DNA of 64,000 nt from Chloroflexota bacterium (GCA_030607875.1 JAUWJD010000008.1:32968-96967); one strand, 5' to 3'. Shown: positions 34,905 through 43,467, counted from the first letter of the stretch. The notes: generated by a model not told the origin, from the sequence alone. Made by a program: numbers and translations.

Positions 34905-34994
34905 CTTACTACTTCGTGCACCGAAGGTTGCTGAACTCCTTTGGCTCGATTATCACATAAGAACGATCGCCCAAGTTTGGCAATTAATGCAGTT
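34905..34994 (+). repeat. dispersed repeat A, copy 1
   Basis: CTTACTACTTCGTGCACCGA (34905-34924) then a palindromic core from GGTTGCTGAACTCC to CAAGTTTGGCAATT (34927-34985). The same run of about 80 bp recurs at 63656 with a few substitutions, and the core recurs inverted at 37016-37078. The core contains GCTCGATTATCACATAAGAA. No coding frame. Confidence 0.75.
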
Positions 34995-35056
34995 GCACTG
35001 TGTATCGCGAGGCCCCACCCCTCCCCGGACGCTGGGCATGTCAGGAAAAGTGACCC

Positions 35057-35890
35057 TTGACCACCTATGCTGAACGTCAACAGGAAGCGGAGCTGCGCAC
35101 GGAGATCGTGCGCGTTGGCCGTCTGCTGTGGGAAAGAGGCTTTGTCGCCGCCAGCGATGGCAACCTCTCGATTCGGCTGGGCCAAGACCGCCTGCTGGCC
35201 ACTCCAAGTGGGTTCAGCAAGGGCTTTCTTTCGCCATCTGATGTGGTGCTGTGCAACCTTGAGGGCCAAGCTGTGTATTCGTCATACCAGAATAGGAAAA
35301 AGCTCAAGCCCTCCTCCGAGATCCTGCTACACCTAGAAGTGTACCGCCAGCGCCCTGACGTCCACGCTGTCGTGCACGCCCACCCCCCGCTAGCCATCGC
35401 CTTCACCATCGCTGGTGTCTCATTGGCGGAGTGCGTGCTGCCGGAAGTGGTGGTCAACCTGGGCGAAGTAGCCACCACCGCCTACGCTACCCCCTCGACC
35501 GCAGCGGGGCCCCAGGTCATCCGCCAATTGATTCGCGACCATGACGCATTAATCCTCGACCGCCATGGCACAGTGACAGTGGGCAAGACCTTGTTCGAGG
35601 CCTACATGAAGCTGGAGAAGGTAGAGCACCTGGCACAGGTGACCCTGGCCGCACGCCAGTTAGGCCAAGTCGGACTGCTGCCACAGGAAGAAATACGCAA
35701 ACTGGTGGAAATGCGCCGCCAGAAGTTAGGCCTGCCGCCGGATTACACCGGGCCAGGCTGTGTCAACTGCGGTGCCTGTGGGCGCGAAACGGGTGACACA
35801 GTACCCAGTAACGCTGACGTCTTGGACGAGGACCTGGTGCGCCGCGTTGCCGAAATGGTGGCTCGTGAAGTGCAGAAGCAGTTGTCTTAG
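35057..35890 (+). CDS. class II (fuculose/rhamnulose-phosphate type) aldolase with C-terminal encapsulation peptide
   Basis: 277 residues from TTG 35057. The aldolase/adducin core has VAASDGNLSIRL, TPSGFSKGFLSPSDVV, SSEILLHLEVYRQRPDVHAVVHAHPP (zinc His pair), VVVNLGEVATTAYATPST and ILDRHGTVTVGKTLFEAYMKLE. The C-terminal tail holds C235-x2-C238-x2-C241 (CVNCGAC) and a helix at about 256-277 (LDEDLVRRVAEMVAREVQKQ) like an encapsulation peptide. Such enzymes split fuculose- or rhamnulose-1-phosphate to lactaldehyde and dihydroxyacetone phosphate, giving a second aldehyde source for the shell. Confidence 0.9.
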   Translation: MTTYAERQQEAELRTEIVRVGRLLWERGFVAASDGNLSIRLGQDRLLATPSGFSKGFLSPSDVVLCNLEGQAVYSSYQNRKKLKPSSEILLHLEVYRQRPDVHAVVHAHPPLAIAFTIAGVSLAECVLPEVVVNLGEVATTAYATPSTAAGPQVIRQLIRDHDALILDRHGTVTVGKTLFEAYMKLEKVEHLAQVTLAARQLGQVGLLPQEEIRKLVEMRRQKLGLPPDYTGPGCVNCGACGRETGDTVPSNADVLDEDLVRRVAEMVAREVQKQLS

Positions 35891-35901
35891 ACGGTCTACC
35901 C

Positions 35902-35963
35902 AGAAACCTGTTTTCCCCTGGCACTGCCCGCCAGGGCATGTGCCTTCGGAAAAACAGGTTTCT
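35902..35963. repeat. nested palindrome before recO
   Basis: Outer arms AGAAACCTGTTTT (35902-35914) and AAAACAGGTTTCT (35951-35963) are perfect 13-bp complements. Inside, CCCTGGC (35916-35922) pairs with GCCAGGG (35930-35936). It marks the end of the BMC operon and could act as a terminator-like or REP-like structure. Confidence 0.6.
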
Positions 35964-35988
35964 CCCCAAGCGCAGTGGGAGAACCACA

Positions 35989-36771
35989 GTGCCCCATCGT
36001 GAGCGCATCTATCGCACCGAAGCCATTGTCCTCAAGCACAGCAATTTTGGCGAAGCAGATCGCCTGCTGACAGTGTATACCCCCTACCTGGGCAAGCTCC
36101 GCCTGCTGGCCAAAGGCATCCGTAAGCCAACCAGCCGCAAGGCTGGCCACCTGGAATCCTTCACCCGCACGCAGTTGCTGGTGGCCCGTGGCCGCAATCT
36201 GGACATCATCACCCAGGCACAGATGATAGAGCCCTATGTGGCACTACGACGGAACCTGTGGCGCATGAGCCACGCTTACTACGTGGGCGAATTGGTGGAC
36301 CGCTTCAGTGAAGAGCACTCCGAAAACCAATCCCTCTATCGCTTGTTGGCCGACGTGCTGGGCTGGATCTGCGAATCTCCCAATCTAGCGCTGACGATGC
36401 GCTTCTTTGAGCTGCGCATGTTGGGCCTGGTCGGCTATCGCCCACAACTGTTCCACTGTCTGCAATGCAATGCTCCTCTAGAGCCCGTGATTAACTGTTT
36501 CTCAGCGGAGGAGGGCGGGGCACTCTGCCCGCGTTGTGGCGAGGGCGAGCGGGGAGCAAAGCCTATTCCACTCGGAGCACTCAAAGTGCTCCGCTATATG
36601 CAGACTCACGACTATGCGGAGTGTACAGCATTGCAGTTACACCAGGCGACCCACACCACGCTGGAAGAGATCCTGCAGGATTACCTGGTCTACATCCTGG
36701 AGCGACGCCTGAAATCTGTGGAATTCCTCAACATCCTGCGCCGCAGCGGTCTGACAACCACTGCCAAGTGA
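35989..36771 (+). CDS. recO: DNA repair protein RecO
   Basis: 260 residues from GTG 35989 (GGGAG upstream), giving PHRERIYRTEAIVLKHSNFG, the usual N-terminal OB start. LTVYTPYLGKLRLLAKGIRK and the zinc site CLQCN...CPRCG are RecO signatures, with LRYMQTHDY in the helical end. RecO loads RecA on gapped DNA with RecR. The longer frame to 35938 runs into the palindrome and is unlikely. Confidence 0.92.
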   Translation: MPHRERIYRTEAIVLKHSNFGEADRLLTVYTPYLGKLRLLAKGIRKPTSRKAGHLESFTRTQLLVARGRNLDIITQAQMIEPYVALRRNLWRMSHAYYVGELVDRFSEEHSENQSLYRLLADVLGWICESPNLALTMRFFELRMLGLVGYRPQLFHCLQCNAPLEPVINCFSAEEGGALCPRCGEGERGAKPIPLGALKVLRYMQTHDYAECTALQLHQATHTTLEEILQDYLVYILERRLKSVEFLNILRRSGLTTTAK

Positions 36772-36950
36772 TCTCTCAATAGCCCGGCTGGCTGCCCTGT
36801 TGATGGGACGCAGGTTCCCCACTGCCCGAAATGCCCTGGCGAACTCTGCCTTGGTGCTTGCGCTTGCAGACCCACAGTATCATCCCCAATGCGCACCATG
36901 AAAGCGCAAGGGGCTGTACAACGTTGCCGCAGCACCCTTGCCATTTCGAC

Positions 36951-36979
36951 TTGTGCATATCATGTTCGTATGCTACAAT
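36951..36979 (+). promoter_or_regulatory. promoter upstream of yraN-miaA
   Basis: TTGTGC (36951-36956), 17-bp spacer, TACAAT (36974-36979). Transcripts would cross repeats B3/A2 before reaching yraN at 37261. Confidence 0.4.
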
Positions 36980-36998
36980 TGCAAGGTGCTGTGTCAAC

Positions 36999-37203
36999 AG
37001 TTCGTCCCGCTCGACGGGATTGCCAAACTCAGGCAGTGTTCTTGTATGATAATCGAATCAAAGAGGTTTGGCAATCCCGTCAACGCCATCCCGTCGAGGC
37101 GGGACCCTTCGGCGGTCGCCTGCGGCCTTGTCTTCGCCAAGATCTTTGACCTTGTCTTCGCCAAGACCTGCGGCGAGACGAGCATGCAAAGCACGAACGG
37201 TTG
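36999..37203 (+). repeat. dispersed palindromic repeat B, copy 3, split by repeat A
   Basis: Begins CAGTTCGTCCCGCTCGACGG like copy 2 and ends GCAAAGCACGAACGGTTG like copy 1 (reversed). GTCCCGCTCGACGGGAT (37004-37020) pairs with ATCCCGTCGAGGCGGGAC (37088-37105), so the left part folds on itself around the inserted repeat A core. A small direct repeat CTTGTCTTCGCCAAGA lies at 37127-37142 and 37151-37166. It fills the gap of 489 bp between recO and yraN together with about 220 bp of unremarkable DNA. Confidence 0.65.
37016..37078 (-). repeat. dispersed repeat A, copy 2 (core only)
   Basis: GGGATTGCCAAACTC (37016-37030) and GAGGTTTGGCAATCCC (37063-37078) are near-perfect inverted ends. The middle GTTCTTGTATGATAATCGAA aligns, in reverse orientation, with the middle of copies 1 and 3. 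It is embedded in repeat B copy 3. Confidence 0.7.
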
Positions 37204-37260
37204 ATGCGCGAAGCAGTGGCAGCGACTTACCGACTGGCCGGCTGGAAGAGGTGAAGGGCG

Positions 37261-37635
37261 ATGCCCAACGCGAGACGCGCTCTGGGGCAACTGGGCGAAG
37301 AATTGGCCGCGCAGCATCTGCAACGACAGGGATACGTTATCGTCGAGCGCAATTACCGCTGTCCACGTGGTGAGGTGGACATTATCGCTCGCGACGGCGA
37401 GCGACTGGCATTTGTAGAGGTGCGAGCACGGCGGGGCACAGCTTTTGGCACACCAAAGGAATCGATCACGCCCAAGAAACAGGCACGCCTTGCGACTGTG
37501 GCTCGCAACTACCTGCAAGAGAAGGGCTACGTTGACGTTGATTGGGGCATTGATGTGGTAGCCGTGCAATTCACACGCAGCGGTGTCCTGCAGCGCATTG
37601 AGTTGATTCGCAACGCAGTCATGGAGACGACATGA
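37261..37635 (+). CDS. yraN: YraN/UPF0102 family nuclease-like protein
   Basis: 124 residues: LGQLGEELAAQHLQRQGYVIVERNYRCPRGEVDIIARDGERLAFVEVRAR has the restriction-endonuclease-like GEVDII...FVEVR active-site pattern (D, ExK/R-like), and ITPKKQARLATVARNYL closes the family pattern. Usually about 120 residues. Role unknown, probably nucleic-acid processing. Stop overlaps the miaA start by 4 bp. Confidence 0.93.
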   Translation: MPNARRALGQLGEELAAQHLQRQGYVIVERNYRCPRGEVDIIARDGERLAFVEVRARRGTAFGTPKESITPKKQARLATVARNYLQEKGYVDVDWGIDVVAVQFTRSGVLQRIELIRNAVMETT

Positions 37636-38579
37636 CATCTGCAGGCCATGGCCGCCCTCTTTTTGCCATTGTGGGTCCAACGGCTGTGGGCAAGACAGCG
37701 CTGGCCCTACGTCTGGCAGACCAGTTGCCCGTAGAGGTCGTATCTGCCGATTCCCGCCAAGTCTACCGCTACATGGACATTGGCACAGCCAAGCCCACGG
37801 CGCAGGACCGCCAGCGTGTGCGGCATCATCTGGTGGACATCGTTGACCCAGACCAGCCGCTCACCTTGGCCCAGTACCAAGAACTGGCCTATACCGCCAT
37901 AGACGACATCCAGCACCGCGGTCGTATCCCCCTGCTGGTCGGTGGGACTGGCTTGTACGTAAGAGCTGTGCTGGAAGGGCTCAACATCCCACGTGTGGAG
38001 CCAGACCCGGATTTGCGGGAGCAGCTCTATGCCGAGGCAGACGCCAGGGGCTACGAAGCATTGCATGGTCGCCTGCGCGAACTGGATCCAGTTGCTGCCG
38101 AAGGTATCGACGCGCGCAATGTACGGCGAGTCGTGCGCGCTTTGGAAGTCTGTTACCACTTGGGGAAACCTATCTCCAGCCTGCAGAACGCATCGCCGCC
38201 GCCGTATCGAGTCCTGCGCATTGGCTTGACCATACCACGGGCTCTGCTGTACCAGCGTATCGATGCCCGCGTGGAGCGTATGCTGGCTGCCGGGCTGGTT
38301 GAAGAAGTGCGCTCCCTGGTCGAACGTGGCTTCCGCCACGAGTTGCCGGCCATGTCGGGCCTCGGCTATCGCCAGATCGGCATGTATCTGCGGGGCGAAG
38401 TGTCGCTTGAGGACGCTATAGCACTGATCAAACGTCACACCCGTCGCTTTGTACGTCAGCAGGCCAATTGGTTCCGCGCGGATGACCCGAGGATCGTGTG
38501 GTTCGATGCCTCGCAGCGCGCATTCGAAGCTGTCCTTGCGCACATCCAGAGCTTTCTGGAGATGGATAATCAGAGTTAG
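37632..38579 (+). CDS. miaA: tRNA dimethylallyltransferase
   Basis: 315 residues, normal length. P-loop AIVGPTAVGKTALALRLA near the start, then VVSADSRQVYRYMDIGTAKPT, VRHHLVDIVDPDQPLTLAQYQ, VGGTGLYVRAVLEGL, NVRRVVRALEV and the end LIKRHTRRFVRQQANWFR. It adds dimethylallyl to A37 of tRNAs that read UNN codons. Coupled to yraN. Confidence 0.97.
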   Translation: MTSAGHGRPLFAIVGPTAVGKTALALRLADQLPVEVVSADSRQVYRYMDIGTAKPTAQDRQRVRHHLVDIVDPDQPLTLAQYQELAYTAIDDIQHRGRIPLLVGGTGLYVRAVLEGLNIPRVEPDPDLREQLYAEADARGYEALHGRLRELDPVAAEGIDARNVRRVVRALEVCYHLGKPISSLQNASPPPYRVLRIGLTIPRALLYQRIDARVERMLAAGLVEEVRSLVERGFRHELPAMSGLGYRQIGMYLRGEVSLEDAIALIKRHTRRFVRQQANWFRADDPRIVWFDASQRAFEAVLAHIQSFLEMDNQS

Positions 38580-38635
38580 CCACTGTTGCCCAACTGCTGT
38601 ACAGCTTTGCAGCAGCAAGTTGCAGGAGAAATTGG

Positions 38636-40528
38636 ATGGCATTGAAGATAGGGGACGTTCTAGCAGATAAGTACGAAATCGTCGATGAAATCGGAGAAGG
38701 CGGGTTCGGCCAGACCTACCTGGGTTACGATGCCGGCATGGACCGGCACGTAGCGGTCAAAGAATTGCTGCAAACCACCGCAGAAAGCGACCCAGAGGAG
38801 TATGAAGTCTATAAGCGGCGCTTCCGCAAAGAGGCCCAGATCGTCAGCAAGTTTGCCCATCCCAATGTTGTGACCGCCTACTCCCTGGAGACGGACGCCA
38901 AAGGCAACCTCTACCTCATCCTGGAGTATGTGGACGGCGGCAGTTTGAAGGAGACACTATCCCAAGGCCCGCTGGAGCCAGAGCGCGCCATAGCTATAGC
39001 CAGCGAACTCTGCGAGGCCATTGACGAAATCTGGAAGTGGGACATCGTCCACCGCGATATCAAGCCCAGCAACATCTTGCTCACCAAAGAAGGGCAGGCC
39101 AAGCTGACCGACTTTGGCGTGGCTCAGATGGGGCACGAAACGCGACGGACTCAAGAGGCACGTGCCCACCCGGGTACGCCTGCCTACAAATCACCCGAGC
39201 AAGCCAGCGCTACCGGCTACCTTGACCAGCGTTCCGATCTGTATGCCCTGGGCCTGGTGCTGTACGAGATGTTGACAGGTAAGCTGTACTTGCGCAATCG
39301 TGTGCCCCCGCACCGCCTGAGCCGCAAGGTGCCACGTGCGCTCAGCGCGGCGGTCATGAAGGCTCTGCAGGAGAACCCGATTGACCGCTACCAGTCCGCC
39401 GAGGAGATGCGCACTGCCTTGCAGGAGGCAATCAAAGGCGGGCAACTGCGAAACATAAGCCTGGCACTCGATAGCCTGCGAGAACAGATCGTCACACGCG
39501 GTGGCATCATCTTCATCGGCTTGCTGGCCTTGGCCGCCGTCATCTACCTGGGCGTGCAAGCCTACACCAGCTCTCACTCAGAGAGCGCCCGCTTGACCGC
39601 CACTGCAGAAGCGAGGCGCGAGACGCTGCGTGCTGTGCTGCTGGCCACACCCACTTTTACGCTCTCCCCCACACCTGTGCTGGCGGACGCCTATGAACCG
39701 GACGACCCCAATCCCCAACCATTCCCCATTGGGGAAACACAGCGGCACAACTTTTATCCAGATGGTGACGTGGACAAGGTCAGTTTTCGCGTCAAGGCTG
39801 GCCGGGTTTATGCAGTCATCACCAGCGACCTGGCCATTGGTGTAGACACAGTGATCGTCGTCTCGGTAGCCGGCCAACGGTATGAGAACGATGATGCCAT
39901 GGCTGGCAGTCTGGCTTCCGAAGTGTACTTCACGGCCCTGGCAGAGGCCGTCGCCGTGACCACCGTAACCAACAAGGGTGAGTACGGTCCACATACGGCC
40001 TACGACCTGACGGTGATCGAGTTGCCGCCCACACCCTCGCCTTCGCCAACGGGTACCCGCCGGCCGTCTCCGACCGCGACGAACACGCCCACGCAGACCG
40101 CCACGCCGACGTCAACGAGCACGCCTACGCCGACCCGCACCCACACGCCAACAGCGACCGGCACGCGGACAGGCACGCCAACCACATCGCCTACGGCTAC
40201 ACCTACGGCAACGCGGACCGCTACCCCAACTGCGACGCTAACACATACCCTCGGCCCAACGGAGACACGGACCATCGCGCCAACGGTAACCCAGACCATC
40301 GCACCGACTGCGACGTTGGCACCCACGCCAACAGACACGCTGATCCCGACGCCTACCGATACGCTCGTGCCAACGCCGACCGATACTCTGGCGCCGACAG
40401 CGACGGATACACCGGTGCCGCCTACGGAGCCATTGGTTCCAACGCCCACGGACACCACCGTTCCAACGCCAACGGATACACAGGTACCGACTCCAACAGA
40501 GACCACAGCATCTGCCAGTGCGCGTTGA
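38636..40528 (+). CDS. transmembrane Ser/Thr protein kinase with PPC-like sensor and long Thr-Pro tail
   Basis: 630 residues; GCAGGAG precedes the ATG. Kinase domain: GEGGFGQTY (20-28), K42, catalytic D141 in HRDIKPSN, DFG 159-161. TM at about 287-308 (GIIFIGLLALAAVIYLGVQA). The outside part has a pre-peptidase C-terminal-like domain (DAYEPDDPNPQPFPIGETQ, KVSFRVKAGRVYAVI) and about 150 residues of TPTPT/PTDT repeats. PASTA domains are absent. The repeats could span the wall or be glycosylated. Codon repeats ACGCC/ACC there give an antisense frame that is not a gene. Confidence 0.93.
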   Translation: MALKIGDVLADKYEIVDEIGEGGFGQTYLGYDAGMDRHVAVKELLQTTAESDPEEYEVYKRRFRKEAQIVSKFAHPNVVTAYSLETDAKGNLYLILEYVDGGSLKETLSQGPLEPERAIAIASELCEAIDEIWKWDIVHRDIKPSNILLTKEGQAKLTDFGVAQMGHETRRTQEARAHPGTPAYKSPEQASATGYLDQRSDLYALGLVLYEMLTGKLYLRNRVPPHRLSRKVPRALSAAVMKALQENPIDRYQSAEEMRTALQEAIKGGQLRNISLALDSLREQIVTRGGIIFIGLLALAAVIYLGVQAYTSSHSESARLTATAEARRETLRAVLLATPTFTLSPTPVLADAYEPDDPNPQPFPIGETQRHNFYPDGDVDKVSFRVKAGRVYAVITSDLAIGVDTVIVVSVAGQRYENDDAMAGSLASEVYFTALAEAVAVTTVTNKGEYGPHTAYDLTVIELPPTPSPSPTGTRRPSPTATNTPTQTATPTSTSTPTPTRTHTPTATGTRTGTPTTSPTATPTATRTATPTATLTHTLGPTETRTIAPTVTQTIAPTATLAPTPTDTLIPTPTDTLVPTPTDTLAPTATDTPVPPTEPLVPTPTDTTVPTPTDTQVPTPTETTASASAR

Positions 40529-40587
40529 GTGGGAATGCGGGGCGGTGTATCAGGCAGTCGACAACAGTGAAAGGAAGATGGAGCATC

Positions 40588-43320
40588 GTGCCTAATCGCC
40601 GGGATTTGATCACTATTCTGCTTCTCGTCGGGTTGGTGTTGGCCGTTTTCTGGAAAGCCACATCAGGCGGCATCTTCTACTTCGGCGACATCTTTCAGTT
40701 GCACTATCCTTTGCGCAGCGCCTATGCGCTTGAACTGAAGCGTCTCTCCCTGCCGCTGTGGACACCACACCTGATGGCTGGCTATCCGCTGCTGGCTGAG
40801 GGACAACTGGGGGCCCTGTATCCTCCAAACCTCATCTTGCACGCCTTGCTGCCAGTGGCCATCGCCCTCAATGTCTTCATACTGGGACACTTGGTCCTGG
40901 CAGGCATTGCTGCATATGCCTTTGCCCGCCGGCTGGAAGTGTGTCGCGCAGCAGCTCTGTGCTCCGGGTTGGTTTACGCCCTGGGCGGATTCCTGGTGGC
41001 CCATTTGAACCACGTGAACATCGTGGCCTGTGCCGCCTGGATGCCCTGGCTATTCCTGCTGACCGCCCGCCTCATCACTGGTGATGCTGCCGAGCACCGT
41101 GCACGAGATGCAGCCCTGTTCGGGCTGGTGATGGGACTGGAGTTCCTCGCCGGCCATCCGCAAATCGCTCTGCTGACGCTCGTGGCCGTGGCAGCCTACG
41201 CGCTATACTTGACCGGGCTCATCCGGCCAAAGGTCTCGGTGCTGGCCCTGTTCGTCCTTGCGCTATCCCTGGGCGTGGCTCTAGCATCGGCACAACTACT
41301 GCCCAGCTATGAACTGACGCAGCTTTCCGGGCGGTCCGAGGGGCTGGACCCCGATTTCTTCACCTCCTTCTCCATACACCCCCTCTATCTCGTCCACTTG
41401 CTCTGGCCCTTTGTGCTTGGCAATCCTTATCCCAACGCTTCCATCGAACTAGTAGGCTACATAGGCTGGCTGCCGTTACTGCTGGCAATGTTTGCCCCAT
41501 TCGTGGCGCGGCGCCGCGTTCAGCCTTCCGGACGGCCTAGCCAACGGACTCTGTTCTTCGCTGTGCTGGCAGTCATCGCCCTAGTGCTTTCCCTGGGACG
41601 CTGGAACCCCCTCTACATGCTCTTGTTGCGCCTGCCAGTGCTCAATCTCTTCCGCGTTCCGGCACGATACCTGTACTGGTTCTCGTTCTCCACAGCGATT
41701 CTGGCGGGCCTGGGACTCGACGCGCTTCTGGGCCGCAAGCATAGTTTGGGTACCAAGATCGAAGATGAGCGCGGCTGGCTGGTGATCGGTGGGGTTGCCC
41801 TGCTAGCACTGCTGGTGATCGTGCGAGTGCCAACTGCGGATGATTGGGTGGATATCTGGCTCTGGTTGCCTGTCATCCTTGGGCTGCTTGCCCTGAGCTG
41901 GCTGGCCTGGGCTTGGTGGGGCAGGGGCTCGTTGTACGCCATCCGTGCCACTCTGGCGCTGGTGCTTATTGTGGTTGACTTGATCGCCTTCAACGCCGTT
42001 TTTAACTTGACGTACAACCAGACCATGTCCTTTGAGGAATTCACTGCACCACCCCGCTCGCTGTCCTTCTTCCGTTCGCAGGAAGGTGTGTACCGACTGT
42101 ACACGCATGAAGAGATCGTCCCGGTGCTGCCAGTGATGCGCGAGTCCTACTATCCCAACCTTCCGCTCATCCATGGACTGTCTTCTGGCAACGGCTTCCT
42201 CCCGCTTATCCTGGCGCGGTATGCCAGCTATGTGGAGCAGATGACACCGCGCATGCTGGATTTGCTGGGCGCAAAGTTCTTCATCATCCCGCAAATCCTG
42301 CCTGTGGATGAAGCCAGTGAGTTTTACGACCTGGAGGATCCTTTCACCTTGAACCCCGTTGGACGCAGTGTGCCGATATCACCCATACAGGTCGCTGCAG
42401 TGCAGGTGGAATCCTACGTCAGCCACTCGGTGGATTGGCCGGACGGAGAGGCAGTAGCGGAGATCCAGTTGCAGGGAGCAAATGGAGAACAAGAAACGAT
42501 CGTCCTGTGTGCTGGATGGCAGACCGCCGAATGGGCCTACAATCGCAGTGACGTCCAGGTCGCCGTACGCCACCACCAAGCGCCGGTGTCCCGTTCTTGG
42601 CCTGCCCGCTCAGGTTTTCCACCTGAAGACCATACCGGCTACACTTACGGCACCACCTTCCGTCTGCGCGTCCCATTCACTGTGCAAGCAGTGGAAGTGC
42701 GGCCATTGGTGCCACCCGCATATGTGCGCATCGAACGCCTTATCCTGATCGATCAGGCGGGTACAGCTCACCTGCTTTCACACTTGGCGAATATGGGCGA
42801 CCATACACTGGTCTACCGTAGCGAAGATGCCGCAGTGTATCTAAATCACGATGCACTGCCACGTGTCTTTGTCGTGCACCAAGCAGAGGCCGTCCCCGAT
42901 GACACAGAGGCCTTGCGTATCCTGCGCCAGCCAGACTTTGATCCTCAGGCCAAGGTGGTGCTGGCCGCCGAGCAGGTGAGGGCTGGGCAACCTGCGACAA
43001 CCGGCATGGACAAGGCAGAGTTGCTCATCTATGATGCACGCCGAGTCGTAGCTAAGGTACAGACAGCCACAGATGGCTACCTGGTGCTGACAGACACCTG
43101 GTACCCCGGGTGGCGTGCGCGGGTTGATGGACTCGAAGCGCCTCTCTTGCGCGCCAACCTGATCTTCCGCGCGGTATACTTGCCCGCCGGAGAGCACCTG
43201 GTAGAGTTTCTCTACGTTACAGAGTTGTTCCAGGTGGGTTTGGTAATCAGCGCCGCCGCACTGTTGCTGCTGGGCGGGCTCTGGGTATGGGGCGAAGCGA
43301 CGAGGAGCAGGAGAGCCTAG
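40588..43320 (+). CDS. YfhO-family multi-spanning membrane protein
   Basis: 910 residues from GTG 40588; the in-frame TTG at 40525 overlaps the kinase stop and gives no sensible N-terminus. About 11-13 TM segments to residue 470 (for example LITILLLVGLVLAVFW, VLALFVLALSLGVALASAQL), with FYFGDIFQLHYPLRSAYA after TM1 and LPLWTPHLMAGYPLLAEGQ, which fits GT-C/YfhO proteins where an acidic residue lies in the first outside loop. The C-terminal 430 residues are extracytoplasmic beta domains with one last TM. Likely a membrane-lipid-linked glycosyltransferase. Confidence 0.85.
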   Translation: MPNRRDLITILLLVGLVLAVFWKATSGGIFYFGDIFQLHYPLRSAYALELKRLSLPLWTPHLMAGYPLLAEGQLGALYPPNLILHALLPVAIALNVFILGHLVLAGIAAYAFARRLEVCRAAALCSGLVYALGGFLVAHLNHVNIVACAAWMPWLFLLTARLITGDAAEHRARDAALFGLVMGLEFLAGHPQIALLTLVAVAAYALYLTGLIRPKVSVLALFVLALSLGVALASAQLLPSYELTQLSGRSEGLDPDFFTSFSIHPLYLVHLLWPFVLGNPYPNASIELVGYIGWLPLLLAMFAPFVARRRVQPSGRPSQRTLFFAVLAVIALVLSLGRWNPLYMLLLRLPVLNLFRVPARYLYWFSFSTAILAGLGLDALLGRKHSLGTKIEDERGWLVIGGVALLALLVIVRVPTADDWVDIWLWLPVILGLLALSWLAWAWWGRGSLYAIRATLALVLIVVDLIAFNAVFNLTYNQTMSFEEFTAPPRSLSFFRSQEGVYRLYTHEEIVPVLPVMRESYYPNLPLIHGLSSGNGFLPLILARYASYVEQMTPRMLDLLGAKFFIIPQILPVDEASEFYDLEDPFTLNPVGRSVPISPIQVAAVQVESYVSHSVDWPDGEAVAEIQLQGANGEQETIVLCAGWQTAEWAYNRSDVQVAVRHHQAPVSRSWPARSGFPPEDHTGYTYGTTFRLRVPFTVQAVEVRPLVPPAYVRIERLILIDQAGTAHLLSHLANMGDHTLVYRSEDAAVYLNHDALPRVFVVHQAEAVPDDTEALRILRQPDFDPQAKVVLAAEQVRAGQPATTGMDKAELLIYDARRVVAKVQTATDGYLVLTDTWYPGWRARVDGLEAPLLRANLIFRAVYLPAGEHLVEFLYVTELFQVGLVISAAALLLLGGLWVWGEATRSRRA

Positions 43321-43383
43321 CCACAGCGACATATCGTTGCCATGTTTCTGAATATGTCAAATGGCTGGCGATTGCCCGGCTGC

Positions 43384-43412
43384 TTGCCGCACGCCGCCAG
43401 GCGGTGTATAAT
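43384..43412 (+). promoter_or_regulatory. promoter upstream of the AmaP-like gene
   Basis: TTGCCG (43384-43389), 17-bp spacer, TATAAT (43407-43412), 55 bp before the ATG at 43468. Confidence 0.6.
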
Positions 43413-43467
43413 GGTAGCGAATCTGCCGACCGGAACAGCCGATTCCCACCTGTAAGGAGGTATGCCA

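Noticed and set aside
40000..40506. Antisense frame of Val-Gly repeats (VSVGVGT)
   Set aside because: It is the complement of the Thr-Pro tail of the kinase, an effect of the ACN-CCN repeat.
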